Below, piece after piece: positions 47,802-56,906 of a stretch of 64,000 nucleotides of DNA (its first letter is position 1; each line of letters starts with the position of its first letter). The translations under genes were made by a program, and so were the position numbers. The notes under the pieces are model-generated. The model worked only from the letters and a program-made list of their open reading frames with translations. It was not told the DNA's origin and made no database searches. The stretch comes from a bacterium (GTDB lineage Bacteria > Myxococcota > UBA727 > JAUIJE01): assembly GCA_030431455.1 (NCBI GenBank), contig JAUIJE010000002.1, positions 257,294-321,293 on the forward strand, given 5' to 3'.

Positions 47802-49946
47802 ATGAACAGACCCCGCAACCCCCTCTGGCTCGGCATCGCGGCAGCCGCGATCTGGGCCACCGGCTGTGTCGAGACAACGACGCCGCCAGAAGCGAACATG
47901 CCGCTGTACAGCGGCTACACCGTCCGGGTCACGCCGAAGGCGTCGATGGTGCCGCCCAGCGGACGATTGCAGATGAAGGCGCAGGTGTTCGATGCGAACG
48001 GCGACATGGTGTTCAACCGCGCCGACCTCCCGGTGGTGTTGCGTTGGGAGTCAAGCAACCCGGACATCGCCGAAGTGGACGAGACCGGAATGGTCATCGT
48101 GCACCGCAAGGAGCCGGTGAGCATCACCGCCAAGCTCGATGAAGGGTCGCTCAGCGGCATGGGCTGGCACGGCGGCAACGGCCAGGGCCACGACAACCAC
48201 GACCACGACGGGGACTCCGATGGGGACTCCGACGACGGGGACTCCGACGGCACGGCGGGCGATGGCGATGGGGACGATGACCCCGACGGCGCCTCGGGCG
48301 ATGGCGACGTCGGCGGCGATGGCGCGGCCGACGCGGGACCAGCCGGGGACGGCGATGGCGACCTCGGCGGTGACGGCGATGGGAGCGGGCCCGACGCGGG
48401 CCTCGCCGGTGGTGACGGCGATGGTGACCTCGGCGGCGACGGTGATGTCGGCGGCGGGGACGGCGACGGGGACGTGCCCGACCCCCTGCCCCCCGAGCTT
48501 GTCATCCCCTCCGACGGCGCGACCCTCAACGGCGACGGCCTCGAAGAGTTCAGCGATGTGCACGCCATCTTCGTCAGCCCGCGCCGCATCACCATCGACA
48601 TCAACCGCCCCCGGCGCTTGTCGGTCACCGCCATCGACGCCCAGGGCGCGCCCACGACCTTGGACTGTGGCGACGGCCCGACCATGGAGTTCGATGATTC
48701 TGTGACTGTACGATACAACAGCACCCTGGGGGCCGAGAGCCTCGACGTCACCGGCCGCAAAAAAGGCTTCACCGTGCTCACCTTCGCCTGCGGCGACTTC
48801 CACGCCGACCCGGTGGTGGTCGAGGTCAAGCCCTCGGTGACCATCCCCGACGCGTCCCCCTCGTCGAGCCACAGCGACTTTGGCTGGGAACCGAGCCTCG
48901 CCCTCGACGATGAGCGCATCCACCTGACCACCTACGACGCGGAATACGGCAAGCTGGTCTACACCCACTTCGACGGCATCTGGACCAGCCAGTTCATCGA
49001 TGGCGAAGGCGACTACGGCCGCCAAAGCCAAGTGGTGATCGACACCAGCAACGACAACCGGCCCCTGGTGTGTGCGCTCGAAGGCGACATGCTCACCTGC
49101 TGGCTGCAAGACAACGAAGGCTACTGGACCCGCCACGTCGTCGACCAAGTGAAATCGGAAGAGACCTACGACAGCGAAATCAACGCCGCGGTGTCACCCG
49201 ACGGGCGCGTGTTCTTGCTCTACCACCGGCAGCTCGACGACGCGCTGGTGTTCGCCACCAGCTACGACCCGAGCCGCGACTACTGGGAAACCGAAGTGGT
49301 GACCAACGGGGCCGACCACAGCGCCCTCGCCCTGGCCTCCGACGGCAGCCCCCGCATCGCGTTCCGCCAAAACAACGCCGCCCGCTACGGCCACAAGGGC
49401 TGCTTTGGCACCTGGCCCTGGAGCTTCGAGGACATCGACGCCCAAGACGTGGTCCCCGACGAGGACACCGACGAAGAAGACATGCCCACGCCCCCCGGCA
49501 CCTACATTCGCCTCACCCTCGGCGAAGAGGACCGGCCCCACGTGGTCTACTACAAAGGCGGCAACCTGGTGCACGCGATCAAGACCAACCTCGACTGGCG
49601 CACCAATGTCATTGAAGCGGTCGAGCTCGGCGGGGCCTCCATCGGCTTCGCCCTCGACCACCGCGGCCAACCCCGGGTGAGCTACTACGACGAGGGGGCG
49701 CGGCTTTTGCGCTACGCCTCGCGCCGCAACCTCAGCTGGCACATCGACAGCCCCACCGCTTCCCAAGGCATCGGCGCCCAGTCTGCGCTGGTCATCGACG
49801 CCTACAACCGCGCGCAAATCGCGTACTACGACGGCCAGGCCAAGGACGCGGGGTTTTACGTGGAACCCCACTTCTTGGACTACACCGCGTTCCTGGACGA
49901 AGAGCCGGAACTGCAGAACTCGTACACCAACGAGTGCCGTTTCTGA
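47802..49946 (+). CDS. Large lipoprotein with Asp/Gly-rich linker and beta-propeller-like C-terminus
   Basis: A 714-residue lipoprotein (AIWATGC). GGGAGG seven bases before ATG 47802 sets the start. The N-terminal part is an Ig-like/BIG2-like domain (YTVRVTPKASMVPPSG, VLRWESSNPDIAEVDETGMV). An Asp/Gly-rich linker follows (about residues 135-235), a degenerate relative of the (GD)n arrays. The C-terminal half contains repeated DGRVFLLYHRQ, DGSPRIAFRQ, EDRPHVVYY and RGQPRVSYYDEG units, typical of propeller blades. The upstream region is unusually rich in inverted pentamers, so expression may be tightly regulated. Confidence 0.88.
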   Translation: MNRPRNPLWLGIAAAAIWATGCVETTTPPEANMPLYSGYTVRVTPKASMVPPSGRLQMKAQVFDANGDMVFNRADLPVVLRWESSNPDIAEVDETGMVIVHRKEPVSITAKLDEGSLSGMGWHGGNGQGHDNHDHDGDSDGDSDDGDSDGTAGDGDGDDDPDGASGDGDVGGDGAADAGPAGDGDGDLGGDGDGSGPDAGLAGGDGDGDLGGDGDVGGGDGDGDVPDPLPPELVIPSDGATLNGDGLEEFSDVHAIFVSPRRITIDINRPRRLSVTAIDAQGAPTTLDCGDGPTMEFDDSVTVRYNSTLGAESLDVTGRKKGFTVLTFACGDFHADPVVVEVKPSVTIPDASPSSSHSDFGWEPSLALDDERIHLTTYDAEYGKLVYTHFDGIWTSQFIDGEGDYGRQSQVVIDTSNDNRPLVCALEGDMLTCWLQDNEGYWTRHVVDQVKSEETYDSEINAAVSPDGRVFLLYHRQLDDALVFATSYDPSRDYWETEVVTNGADHSALALASDGSPRIAFRQNNAARYGHKGCFGTWPWSFEDIDAQDVVPDEDTDEEDMPTPPGTYIRLTLGEEDRPHVVYYKGGNLVHAIKTNLDWRTNVIEAVELGGASIGFALDHRGQPRVSYYDEGARLLRYASRRNLSWHIDSPTASQGIGAQSALVIDAYNRAQIAYYDGQAKDAGFYVEPHFLDYTAFLDEEPELQNSYTNECRF
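49604..49614. repeat. CAATG-T-CATTG palindrome
   Basis: Within the coding sequence of the 714-residue lipoprotein. Same one-base-spacer form as at 14347, 50224 and 63364. Confidence 0.5.
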
Positions 49947-50023
49947 CGAGGCCCGTTTGCGCTGCAAACGGCCCGTCACCGAGGTCGAACACGACAAACA
50001 AAAAAACCCAAAACACCCCCCTG

Positions 50024-50056
50024 GGAAGGCGCCTTCGGGCGCCTTCCTTTTTTTTT
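50024..50056 (+). terminator. Strong intrinsic terminator
   Basis: Arms GGAAGGCGCC (50024-50033) and GGCGCCTTCC (50038-50047) with a TTCG loop, followed by nine T. A weaker hairpin CCGTTTGC-GCT-GCAAACGG lies closer to the stop codon. Confidence 0.93.
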
Positions 50057-50207
50057 GCGCCCGCGGGGGTGGCTCAGTTTGGCTGCACATGGGGCCCATC
50101 CGCCCGGCGCCGTACACTGATCCGCAGGCCCCCGCCGCGCGCGGTGTGTCGATGACATGGAATAGCCCCGCGGCCCGGCCGGGTTGTGGGGAACAGAGGA
50201 GGCTCGC

Positions 50208-50789
50208 GTGACCGGGCTTTTGACAATGACATTGCTGCTGGTGTCACTCGAGCCCGCGCCCGCGCCGTCGGCCCATGTCGCGGCCCAGCTGCAGTCGTTG
50301 TGCGGCAAGAGCTTGGAGCGGTCCTTCGGCGCGGTGTGTTCGATGTTGGACGAACGCGCGGCCGAGGCCCAGCAGGTGGGCGAGACCACGTTGACCCTCG
50401 ACGGCCCCGCCGGCTCTGGCCGGTTCTGGGCGCTGGTGGCCAAAAGCCCCGCGGCCGAACGGTGCCTGGCGACCTCGACGGTGGGGTGGCGCCGCTCGGG
50501 CCGGCATTGGCCGGCCACGTCGCCGTTGCCCTGGGTGCAGGACCTCGACGGGGACGGCGAAGCCGAGCTCATCGTGTGGTGGAGCCCGACCCTGCAACCG
50601 GCTGCGTCGATGGCCGAGCACACCCTGGTCCCCGCGGTGTACGCCCGCGAAGGGACGCAGTGGGTGTACCGCCCGGCGCTCGGCGCTTCGTTGTGGCGGT
50701 TGGCCGAAGACGCGGCCCGGGACAACGGCGACACCGCGGCGGCCCTGGCCATGGCCGCCCACCGCACCGAAGGCTGCTCAGCCCCCTGA
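50208..50789 (+). CDS. Protein of unknown function with N-terminal signal-like segment
   Basis: A 193-residue protein. GGAGG six bases before GTG 50208 supports the start. The first 18 residues are hydrophobic (LLTMTLLLVSLEP). The mature part contains VQDLDGDGEAELIVWW, a calcium-binding-like loop of the FG-GAP/EF-hand type, and is otherwise unremarkable. A CAATG-A-CATTG palindrome (50224-50234) falls within its fifth to ninth codons. The 3' end overlaps the convergent small membrane gene by 12 bases. Confidence 0.65.
   Translation: MTGLLTMTLLLVSLEPAPAPSAHVAAQLQSLCGKSLERSFGAVCSMLDERAAEAQQVGETTLTLDGPAGSGRFWALVAKSPAAERCLATSTVGWRRSGRHWPATSPLPWVQDLDGDGEAELIVWWSPTLQPAASMAEHTLVPAVYAREGTQWVYRPALGASLWRLAEDAARDNGDTAAALAMAAHRTEGCSAP
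50224..50234. repeat. CAATG-A-CATTG palindrome
   Basis: Within the first codons of the gene at 50208. Same family as the other CAATG/CATTG palindromes. Confidence 0.5.
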
Positions 50790-51005
50790 GCGGGCGACCG
50801 CCCGGGACCGCCACACGCGCGCGGCCACGACGAGCAACAGCACAAACGGCGCCCCGTGCAACACCAGGTCGAACCAGTCGAGCCCGGTCATGCCCTCGGC
50901 CCCGCCGAGCACCCAACGGATTTTGCCCACCAGGTGTGGCTCCGGGCTGAAGGGGGCCAGCCCGAGGGTGAGGCACAGGACCAGCGGAAACAAAAGCCGT
51001 TGCAT
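50778..51005 (-). CDS. Small membrane protein
   Basis: A 75-residue protein with two hydrophobic segments (LLFPLVLCLTLGLAPF and APFVLLLVVAARVW) linked by GKIRWVLGGAEGMTGLDWFDLVLHG. The GLAPF.PEPHL...K.RW..GG pattern looks like a conserved small protein of unknown role. It overlaps the convergent upstream gene by 12 bases. Confidence 0.65.
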   Translation of the reverse strand: MQRLLFPLVLCLTLGLAPFSPEPHLVGKIRWVLGGAEGMTGLDWFDLVLHGAPFVLLLVVAARVWRSRAVARSGG

Positions 51006-51048
51006 GGCCAGACGATAGGGCCGCCGGGGCCGCGGACAAGGCGTGGGC

Positions 51049-52125
51049 TCAGCGCGGGGCGCCGGCTGGTTGGGCGGAGCTCGACACGGTGTTTTTGCCC
51101 GCGCGTTTGCTCGCCTTCATCAGGTCTTCGACCCGGAGCAGGATGTCGCGCAGGGTCGAGGCCCCCGGGACCTCGGTGGCCCCGACGCTGGAGGTCACGG
51201 TGACGGTCTGGCCCGCCTTGCTCTCGACGTGGGCCTGCCCCACCGCCGCACAAATGCGCTGGCCCACCATCAGCGCGTTGTCCTCGGTGGCCCCGGGCAG
51301 GAGCACCAAAAACTCATCGCCCCCGATGCGGGCCACGATGTCGGTGGGCCGGACCGAGAGGCGGATGGCGTTGGCGGTGGCGGTGAGCACGAGGTCGCCG
51401 GTGCTGTGGCCGTGGTTGTCGTTGATGTGTTTGAAATCGTCTAAGTCAACGAACACCGCGCTCAGGGGCGGATCCCCCGCGCGCTGCCGGGCCATCATCC
51501 GGTCGAGGAGGTCGGAGACCCCGCGCCGGTTGAGCAGCTCGGTGAGGGGGTCGATGATGGCGAGGTGCTCGAGCTTGCTCAAGGCGTCGCGGAGCCGCTC
51601 TTCTTGGCGGCGGCGGCCGATCTCCCCTGTGATCCACGATTGCATGAGCATCAAACTGTCAACGTCCACGCCCTCGTAGGCGACCTTGCGACGACGACGG
51701 CTGGAGAAGCTCAACGTGCCGTAGAGCTCGCCTTCGATCTGGACCGGGACCCCGATGTAGGCCTCGATGTCCAAAGGACCGAACGCGAAGTGGTCGGGGA
51801 TCTCTTGGCTCGCCTGCAAAAAGCCGGTGGGGGCGTCGGACTCGACGGTGAGGCTGCAGTAGGTCTCGGCCAGGCCAAACGTCTCGCCGGGCAGCAGTTG
51901 CACCCCGCCGGGGGCCACCGCGCGCACGATGCTGAACTTGTCCCCCCGGATGCGGGACAGGATGCCGATGTCCATGTCGAACCGGTCGCACCCGAGCTGG
52001 AGCAGCTCGTCGACCTGCCGCTCAAAGCCTTCGTCGTACTGGTGGGTGATGGTGTACAGCCGCCGGATGACCGTCTCTGCTGCGGTCAGTTGGTGGAGCG
52101 CGCCGATCACCAACAGATTGGCCAA
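51049..52125 (-). CDS. GAF-GGDEF diguanylate cyclase
   Basis: A 358-residue signalling enzyme. The N-terminal 170 residues form a GAF-like sensor (FERQVDELLQLGCDRFDMDIG, then YIGVPVQIEGELYGTLSF). A coiled linker (RRRQEERLRDALSKLEHLAI) leads to the GGDEF domain: DPLTELLNRRGVSDLL, DLDDFKHINDNHGH and RIGGDEFLVLLPG, with an intact active site. It should make cyclic di-GMP. No EAL domain. The start TTG 52125 is tentative; an AGGG sequence lies just upstream. Confidence 0.92.
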   Translation of the reverse strand: MANLLVIGALHQLTAAETVIRRLYTITHQYDEGFERQVDELLQLGCDRFDMDIGILSRIRGDKFSIVRAVAPGGVQLLPGETFGLAETYCSLTVESDAPTGFLQASQEIPDHFAFGPLDIEAYIGVPVQIEGELYGTLSFSSRRRRKVAYEGVDVDSLMLMQSWITGEIGRRRQEERLRDALSKLEHLAIIDPLTELLNRRGVSDLLDRMMARQRAGDPPLSAVFVDLDDFKHINDNHGHSTGDLVLTATANAIRLSVRPTDIVARIGGDEFLVLLPGATEDNALMVGQRICAAVGQAHVESKAGQTVTVTSSVGATEVPGASTLRDILLRVEDLMKASKRAGKNTVSSSAQPAGAPR

Positions 52126-52227
52126 GGACCCTCATCCGGCCGCCCCATGCGCGGCCCCGCGCGAGGACCGCGCGTCTTGTGGCCCATCGACACGGGCGGG
52201 CACGATCCGAACGATCGCGGCGGTGGT

Positions 52228-52428
52228 TCAGCGGTCTTTTTGCGCCCTGCGCGGCAGGACAAACAGGCCCATCAGCGCGGTGTCGACCGCACAGACTGCG
52301 GCGATGCCGACGTCGACCACCCAGGAGGCCAGCCACGGGGTGAGGTCGGGCCGCACAAACAGCACGAGGATGATCGCGGTCACCGCGCCGCTCAGCAGCG
52401 CGCCGGGCCAGACCCACCTGTCAGTCAC
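52228..52428 (-). CDS. Small membrane protein
   Basis: A 66-residue protein with two predicted helices (ALLSGAVTAIILVLFV and WVVDVGIAAVCAVDTALMGLFVL). It overlaps the upstream small membrane gene by eight bases, which suggests the two act together. No family is recognised. Confidence 0.5.
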   Translation of the reverse strand: MTDRWVWPGALLSGAVTAIILVLFVRPDLTPWLASWVVDVGIAAVCAVDTALMGLFVLPRRAQKDR

Positions 52429-52696
52429 GGCGGGGCCGTTCGGGCTCGAAGCCGCGCCGCCACCGCCAGGCGGCCCAGCCGAGCGAAAACGCCCCCACCC
52501 CGAACAGCTCGAGCAGCAACAACAGCGGGGGGTCGGCGAAGGCCGACCACAACGCGCCGCCGCACAGCAACGCGAGGCCGACGACGAGGGCGATGCGCAA
52601 TGTCGCTTCCTCGCGCACGGCGAGCTCGTCGCGCGGGTTGCCCACGGTCAGGTGCAGGGGCGCGGCGGGCGCGGTGGGGGGCGCGGGTTTGTCCAC
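52421..52696 (-). CDS. Small membrane protein
   Basis: A 91-residue protein with a Pro/Ala-rich N-terminus and two predicted helices (LRIALVVGLALLCGGALWSAF and PLLLLLELFGVGAFSLGWAAW). The GTG start at 52696 lacks a good ribosome-binding site and is uncertain. First gene of an overlapping pair with the 66-residue membrane protein. Function unknown. Confidence 0.45.
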   Translation of the reverse strand: MDKPAPPTAPAAPLHLTVGNPRDELAVREEATLRIALVVGLALLCGGALWSAFADPPLLLLLELFGVGAFSLGWAAWRWRRGFEPERPRRD

Positions 52697-52869
52697 GGAC
52701 AGACCATAGCGTGCGCCACGGGTTCTTGCCGCGCACAGTGGGCGTGTCTCGCACACCCGGAGTGTGCCCGGAGCGATCAAACCCCCGCGCGCGGCCGCCG
52801 CGCGGCGCCCGGCACCGGGGGCACGGTTTCTGCTCAGCAGGGGGCGACGCCCCGAAGGAGTTTGTGCGA

Positions 52870-54315
52870 ATGGCTGTGCGCCCCTGGTCCCTGTTGTCCT
52901 CGACCCTGTTGCTGGCGGCGTTGTCCGCGGCCTGCGCCGGCACCGGCGAGCCCGAGCCCGAGCCGATGACCGAGCCCGAGGCCGAACCCGAGAGCGAACC
53001 CGACGCGCCCCCCCGCGCCTGTGGCGTCGACCTGCCCACGACGGTGTCGGTGGCCCAGCGCGGCTCGCTCGCGATCAGCGCCCCGCTCACCGTCGAGGGG
53101 GGCGTGCGGCTCGAGGACGTGACCGTGACCGTGACCGCGCCCGACGGCTGGCGCGCCCGGTACGCCGACGGCGCGGTGCAGGGCCGGGCGGGGGACGCGA
53201 CCGGCGACGTCATCGTCGACGTGAGCTGTCCCGACGCGGACGGCGCGCTCGCCACCGTGCAGGTCGAGGTCACGCCCTGGGTCGTGTCCCAGCTCCCGGT
53301 GTGGGTGCCGGGCGACACCGGCCCCCTCGGGCGCGAGTACTTCAACATGTGGGTGGACCCGGTGGATGCGGACACAATGTGGCTGTTTGGCGGGTTTCAT
53401 TATGTGCCGCAACAGTTCACGGTGGGCTGGGACATGTGGCGCTACGACCTCGAGGGCGAGAGCTGGACCGAGGTCGAGGCGCTGACCCCGGCCCCGCAGC
53501 TGGCGGGGGCGGGCCTGGCGGTGTTCCCCGCCGGGCACGACCGGGCGGGCGAGGCGTTGCGTTACGGGGGCCTGACCGGTGACTTTGGGTTGCCGTTTTC
53601 GTTGACCGCGCTGCGGTTGAGCGAGGCGGGCGCGACCTGGTCCGAGGCCCCGGTCACCGGCGCCCCGGGGGCGGGGGCCTACCAGCCGGCGACGTTTTAC
53701 GACCCGGCCCGCGACGTGGTCTGGACCATCGGCGGCCAAGGCGCGGGCGGGACCCACGCCGACGTCGCGCGATACGACGTCCAGGCCGCGACGTGGTCGT
53801 CGGTGGACGTGGCGTTCGGGTCTTTGCCGAGCGGGCGCACCGGGTTTTTCTGGGTGTTCGACGAGGCCCGCGATCGGTTCTTGATGGCCTTCGGCGAACA
53901 AGGCGGGGCCGCCCAAGGCTGCCACTGCGCGCACGACACCTGGATGCTCGACCTGTCGGTCACGCCCCCCCGGTGGACGCCGCTGGCCACCGGCGCGGCC
54001 CAACAGATCGGCCGCCGCAACGGCGCGTTCGCCCTCGACCCCGTCGAGCGCCGCCTGTTCGTGTTCGGGGGGACCGCGGATGGCGCGAGCACGTTCCCCG
54101 GGCTGTGGATGCTCGACCTCGACGAGGTCGATGCGTACGACTTCTCCGCGGCCATGCCCGCGGACATCCTGTGGCACGAAGTGGACATCGACGCCGCGAT
54201 CCCCCTGCGCAGCTCGGGCGCGATGGTCTACGACGCGGCCCGCCACCGGATGGTGCTCGGCTTTGGCAATGGGCAGGCCGGCGTGCACCGCGACCTGTGG
54301 GCCATCGACCTCTAG
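52870..54315 (+). CDS. Kelch-like beta-propeller lipoprotein
   Basis: A 481-residue lipoprotein (LSAAC, with an acidic Glu/Pro linker EPEPEPMTEPEAEPESEP). The mature part shows Kelch-type blades: MWLFGGFHYVPQQF, DMWRYDLEGESWTEV, TWMLDLSVTPPRW, RLFVFGGTADGAS and MVLGFGNGQ. These are usually binding platforms rather than enzymes. AAGGAG precedes ATG 52870. An imperfect hairpin without a T-run follows the stop. Confidence 0.85.
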   Translation: MAVRPWSLLSSTLLLAALSAACAGTGEPEPEPMTEPEAEPESEPDAPPRACGVDLPTTVSVAQRGSLAISAPLTVEGGVRLEDVTVTVTAPDGWRARYADGAVQGRAGDATGDVIVDVSCPDADGALATVQVEVTPWVVSQLPVWVPGDTGPLGREYFNMWVDPVDADTMWLFGGFHYVPQQFTVGWDMWRYDLEGESWTEVEALTPAPQLAGAGLAVFPAGHDRAGEALRYGGLTGDFGLPFSLTALRLSEAGATWSEAPVTGAPGAGAYQPATFYDPARDVVWTIGGQGAGGTHADVARYDVQAATWSSVDVAFGSLPSGRTGFFWVFDEARDRFLMAFGEQGGAAQGCHCAHDTWMLDLSVTPPRWTPLATGAAQQIGRRNGAFALDPVERRLFVFGGTADGASTFPGLWMLDLDEVDAYDFSAAMPADILWHEVDIDAAIPLRSSGAMVYDAARHRMVLGFGNGQAGVHRDLWAIDL

Positions 54316-54349
54316 GGTGCCCCGCGCGCCTCGGCGCGGGACCCGGCGC

Positions 54350-54544
54350 TCAGGGAGACGAGGCCGCCTCGCTCGGGGGCGCGTCCTCGTCGACGTCGGT
54401 GGGATCGCCCTCGTCCGAGTGCTCGTCGAGGATGGTGTCCGCATCGATCCAGTCCCCCGCCGCTTGTTCGCCCGGTGGGCGCGGCGGAGTCGCCGGTGTC
54501 TCGCCGTGGGCGGCGTGGACCGGTTCTTTGTTCTCGACGGTCAT
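54350..54544 (-). CDS. Small acidic protein, function unknown
   Basis: A 64-residue Asp/Glu/Pro-rich protein, probably disordered (ILDEHSDEGDPTDVDEDAPP). AAGGTG precedes ATG 54544. No family recognised. It is convergent with the Kelch-like gene and divergent from the Tat-signal gene. Confidence 0.5.
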   Translation of the reverse strand: MTVENKEPVHAAHGETPATPPRPPGEQAAGDWIDADTILDEHSDEGDPTDVDEDAPPSEAASSP

Positions 54545-54669
54545 CGCGGTTCACCTTTCCCGTGCGGTTCGTGCCCCCGCGCGGACCATAACAGCCTGCC
54601 CCAACCTGGCGCAGGCTGACTCTGCCCCGCGCCGAGCTGCTACCGTGCGGCCACACGGGGGCTGTGACC

Positions 54670-55077
54670 ATGGAGCTGACACGTCGCGACTTTTTGCTCA
54701 CCACCGCGAGCGCGGCCACGTTGATCGCGGTGGGCGCCGGGTGTCCCATCGTGCCCGCGCCCCCGCGCGACGAGTACCCGTTCCCCTACCACCACGACGG
54801 GTTCGGCGGCGACGGCAACGTCACCCGCGAGCAGCTGGTGTTTGGGGGCGCGCTGGTCACGGTCGCGTGGGCGCGGCCCCGGGCGCGCCTCGAGTTGATG
54901 TTCGGCGTGCAAGGCACCGTCGACGGGGTGCGCCTGCGGTCCGACTTTGGCGACGGGGGCGAGTACACCGTCGGCCAGTTCCGCGCGGGCAGTGACATTC
55001 GGCACCGGGTGCGCGCGATCTTCGGCGAGCTCATCGTCGACGAGCTTCACGAGACCTTGGGCGCGGTGAACGCTTAG
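54670..55077 (+). CDS. Tat-exported lipoprotein-like small protein
   Basis: A 135-residue protein with a twin-arginine signal (TRRDFLLTTASAATLIAVGAGC), ending in a lipobox-like GAGC. The mature part is acidic and beta-rich. No family recognised. It precedes the hcp-like gene by about 60 bases on the same strand, which might indicate functional linkage with that secreted ring protein. GTG 54664 is an alternative start two codons upstream. Confidence 0.65.
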   Translation: MELTRRDFLLTTASAATLIAVGAGCPIVPAPPRDEYPFPYHHDGFGGDGNVTREQLVFGGALVTVAWARPRARLELMFGVQGTVDGVRLRSDFGDGGEYTVGQFRAGSDIRHRVRAIFGELIVDELHETLGAVNA

Positions 55078-55138
55078 GTCCACCAAACCAAGAACCAACA
55101 CACACCGCGCGCACCGCGCGCACCAGAGGGGGAACCAC

Positions 55139-55615
55139 ATGGCACTGGATGCACGGCTGTACGTCACCGGCGAGACCCAAGGCGAGATTGAAGGATCGGG
55201 CGAGGGCGGCTGGATCGTCATCGACGGGTGGGCGCACGAGGTCATCGCGCCCCGCGACGCCGCTTCGGGTTTGCCCACCGGCAAGCGGCAACACAAGCCC
55301 CTCTCCGTGACCAAGCCCATCGACCGGTCGACGCCCCTGTTGATGACCTTGCTCACCCAAAACGAAAACGTCACCAATTGGACGCTCGAGGTCTACCGGA
55401 CCGCGGTCACGGGCGAGGTCGAGCTCTACTTCACCATTGAGTTGACCAACGCCACCGTCGCCGGGGTGCGCATGGAGTCGCTCAACAACAGCTACGCGGA
55501 GAACGCCCCCCACGAGCCGCGCGAACACGTCTCGTTCACCTACCAGAAGATCACCTGGACCTACGCGGACGGGGGCATCACCGCCGAGGACGACTGGGAA
55601 ACGCCCATCGCCTGA
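55139..55615 (+). CDS. hcp: Hcp-family type VI secretion tube protein (orphan)
   Basis: A 158-residue protein of the Hcp family: DARLYVTGETQGEIEGS, HEVIAPRDAASGLPTGKRQHKPLSV, LYFTIELTNATVAGVRM and HVSFTYQKITWTYADGG. Hcp hexamers form the inner tube of type VI machines and can also carry effectors. No other T6SS gene is nearby, so it is either an orphan subunit used by a machine elsewhere or a relative with a different role. AGGGGG lies just before ATG 55139. Confidence 0.9.
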   Translation: MALDARLYVTGETQGEIEGSGEGGWIVIDGWAHEVIAPRDAASGLPTGKRQHKPLSVTKPIDRSTPLLMTLLTQNENVTNWTLEVYRTAVTGEVELYFTIELTNATVAGVRMESLNNSYAENAPHEPREHVSFTYQKITWTYADGGITAEDDWETPIA

Positions 55616-55666
55616 TCGCGCCGGACCCCTCTTGTCCCCGGCGCGCGGGCCGGCCAAGGTGCGCGC

Positions 55667-56890
55667 ATGCAAGACGCTCCCCGCGACGTCGACGTGCTCA
55701 TCGTCGGCTCTGGCCCCTCGGGCATCAGCTGCGCGCTGCATTTGTTGCAGCGCGACCCGTCGTTCAAAGACCGCATCGTCGTCGTGGACAAGGCCGTTCA
55801 TCCCCGGGAAAAGCTGTGCGGGGGGGCGATCACCTTCGCCGGCGAGCTCGTCCTGCTCCGCCTCGGCATCGCGCTCGAGCCGCGCCACTTTCAAGTCAAA
55901 GAAGTGCGCATGCAGTACGAGGACCTCGCGTTTGGGTTCAAGGGCGCGCCGGTCGCGCGCATCGTGCACCGCGCGGAGTTTGACCATTGGTGGATGCAAC
56001 AAGCCCGCGACCGCGGCGTGGAGATTCGCGAAGGCGAAGCGCTGACCGCGGTGGAAGAACGCGACGACCACGTGCTCGTCACCACCGCCCACGGCCAATA
56101 CCGGGCCCAAGTGCTCGTGGCCGCGGACGGGAGCAAGAGCACGGTGCGCACCTTGCTCAATTGGGACAAGCACAGCAAAGTCGCGCGCCTCATCGAGGTG
56201 CTCACCGACGAGCAACCGAGCGAGCGCTGGGAGTTTCAAGACCAGGTCGCGGTCATCGACTTCACCGACATGCCGCACGGCCTGCAGGGCTACTACTGGG
56301 ATTTTCCCAGCGTGGTCGAGGGCGTGCCCAAAATGAACCGCGGGGTGTTCGACTCCCGCGCCGCCGAAGCCCGGGACAAGCACGACCTCAAAAAGAGCCT
56401 GCGCGACCAGATGCAGGAGCGCGACCGGAACCTCGACGACTACAAGATGAAGGGCCATCCCATTCGCTGGTTTGACCCCAAGGGCGCGCTCAGCCGCCCC
56501 CACGTCGTGCTCTGCGGGGACGCGGCCGGGGTCGACCCCTTGCTCGGTGAAGGCATTGCATTTGCATTGGGCTACGGGGACATCACCGCCCGCGAGGTCG
56601 CCCGCGCGTTTCGGAAACAGGACTTTTCCTTCGCGGGCTACAAGCGCCGGGTCATGACCTCGCGCATCACCTGGCAGCTCGCCCCGCGCATCTGGTTTGC
56701 CCGCTGGGCGTACAAGACGACCTCGCGGCGGGGCATGCGCGCGCTCTTTCGGTTCATGAAGCTGGCGGTGCCGTTCACCCCGTTCGGCAGCGGCCGCTTT
56801 TCGCCCCAGAAGAGCCACCTTGCGCGCATCGCCAAACAGCGCCCGGTCTCCGACGACCAGGGCGCGGTCGAAGCCAAAAAAGCCGCCTAG
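55667..56890 (+). CDS. Geranylgeranyl-reductase-like FAD oxidoreductase
   Basis: A 407-residue flavoprotein. N-terminal Rossmann GxGxxG variant VLIVGSGPSGISCALHLL, then VDKAVHPREKLCGGAIT, and the second FAD-binding motif ALSRPHVVLCGDAAGVDPLLGEGIAFALGYG. Enzymes of this family reduce isoprenoid double bonds (geranylgeranyl groups, archaeal-type lipids, menaquinone tails) or act as halogenase-like oxidases. The C-terminus has a hydrophobic, basic segment suited to membrane association. Five consecutive uncommon codons (att gca ttt gca ttg) occur in the GIAFALG motif. Confidence 0.87.
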   Translation: MQDAPRDVDVLIVGSGPSGISCALHLLQRDPSFKDRIVVVDKAVHPREKLCGGAITFAGELVLLRLGIALEPRHFQVKEVRMQYEDLAFGFKGAPVARIVHRAEFDHWWMQQARDRGVEIREGEALTAVEERDDHVLVTTAHGQYRAQVLVAADGSKSTVRTLLNWDKHSKVARLIEVLTDEQPSERWEFQDQVAVIDFTDMPHGLQGYYWDFPSVVEGVPKMNRGVFDSRAAEARDKHDLKKSLRDQMQERDRNLDDYKMKGHPIRWFDPKGALSRPHVVLCGDAAGVDPLLGEGIAFALGYGDITAREVARAFRKQDFSFAGYKRRVMTSRITWQLAPRIWFARWAYKTTSRRGMRALFRFMKLAVPFTPFGSGRFSPQKSHLARIAKQRPVSDDQGAVEAKKAA

Positions 56891-56906
56891 CGGACACGCG
56901 GAGGGC

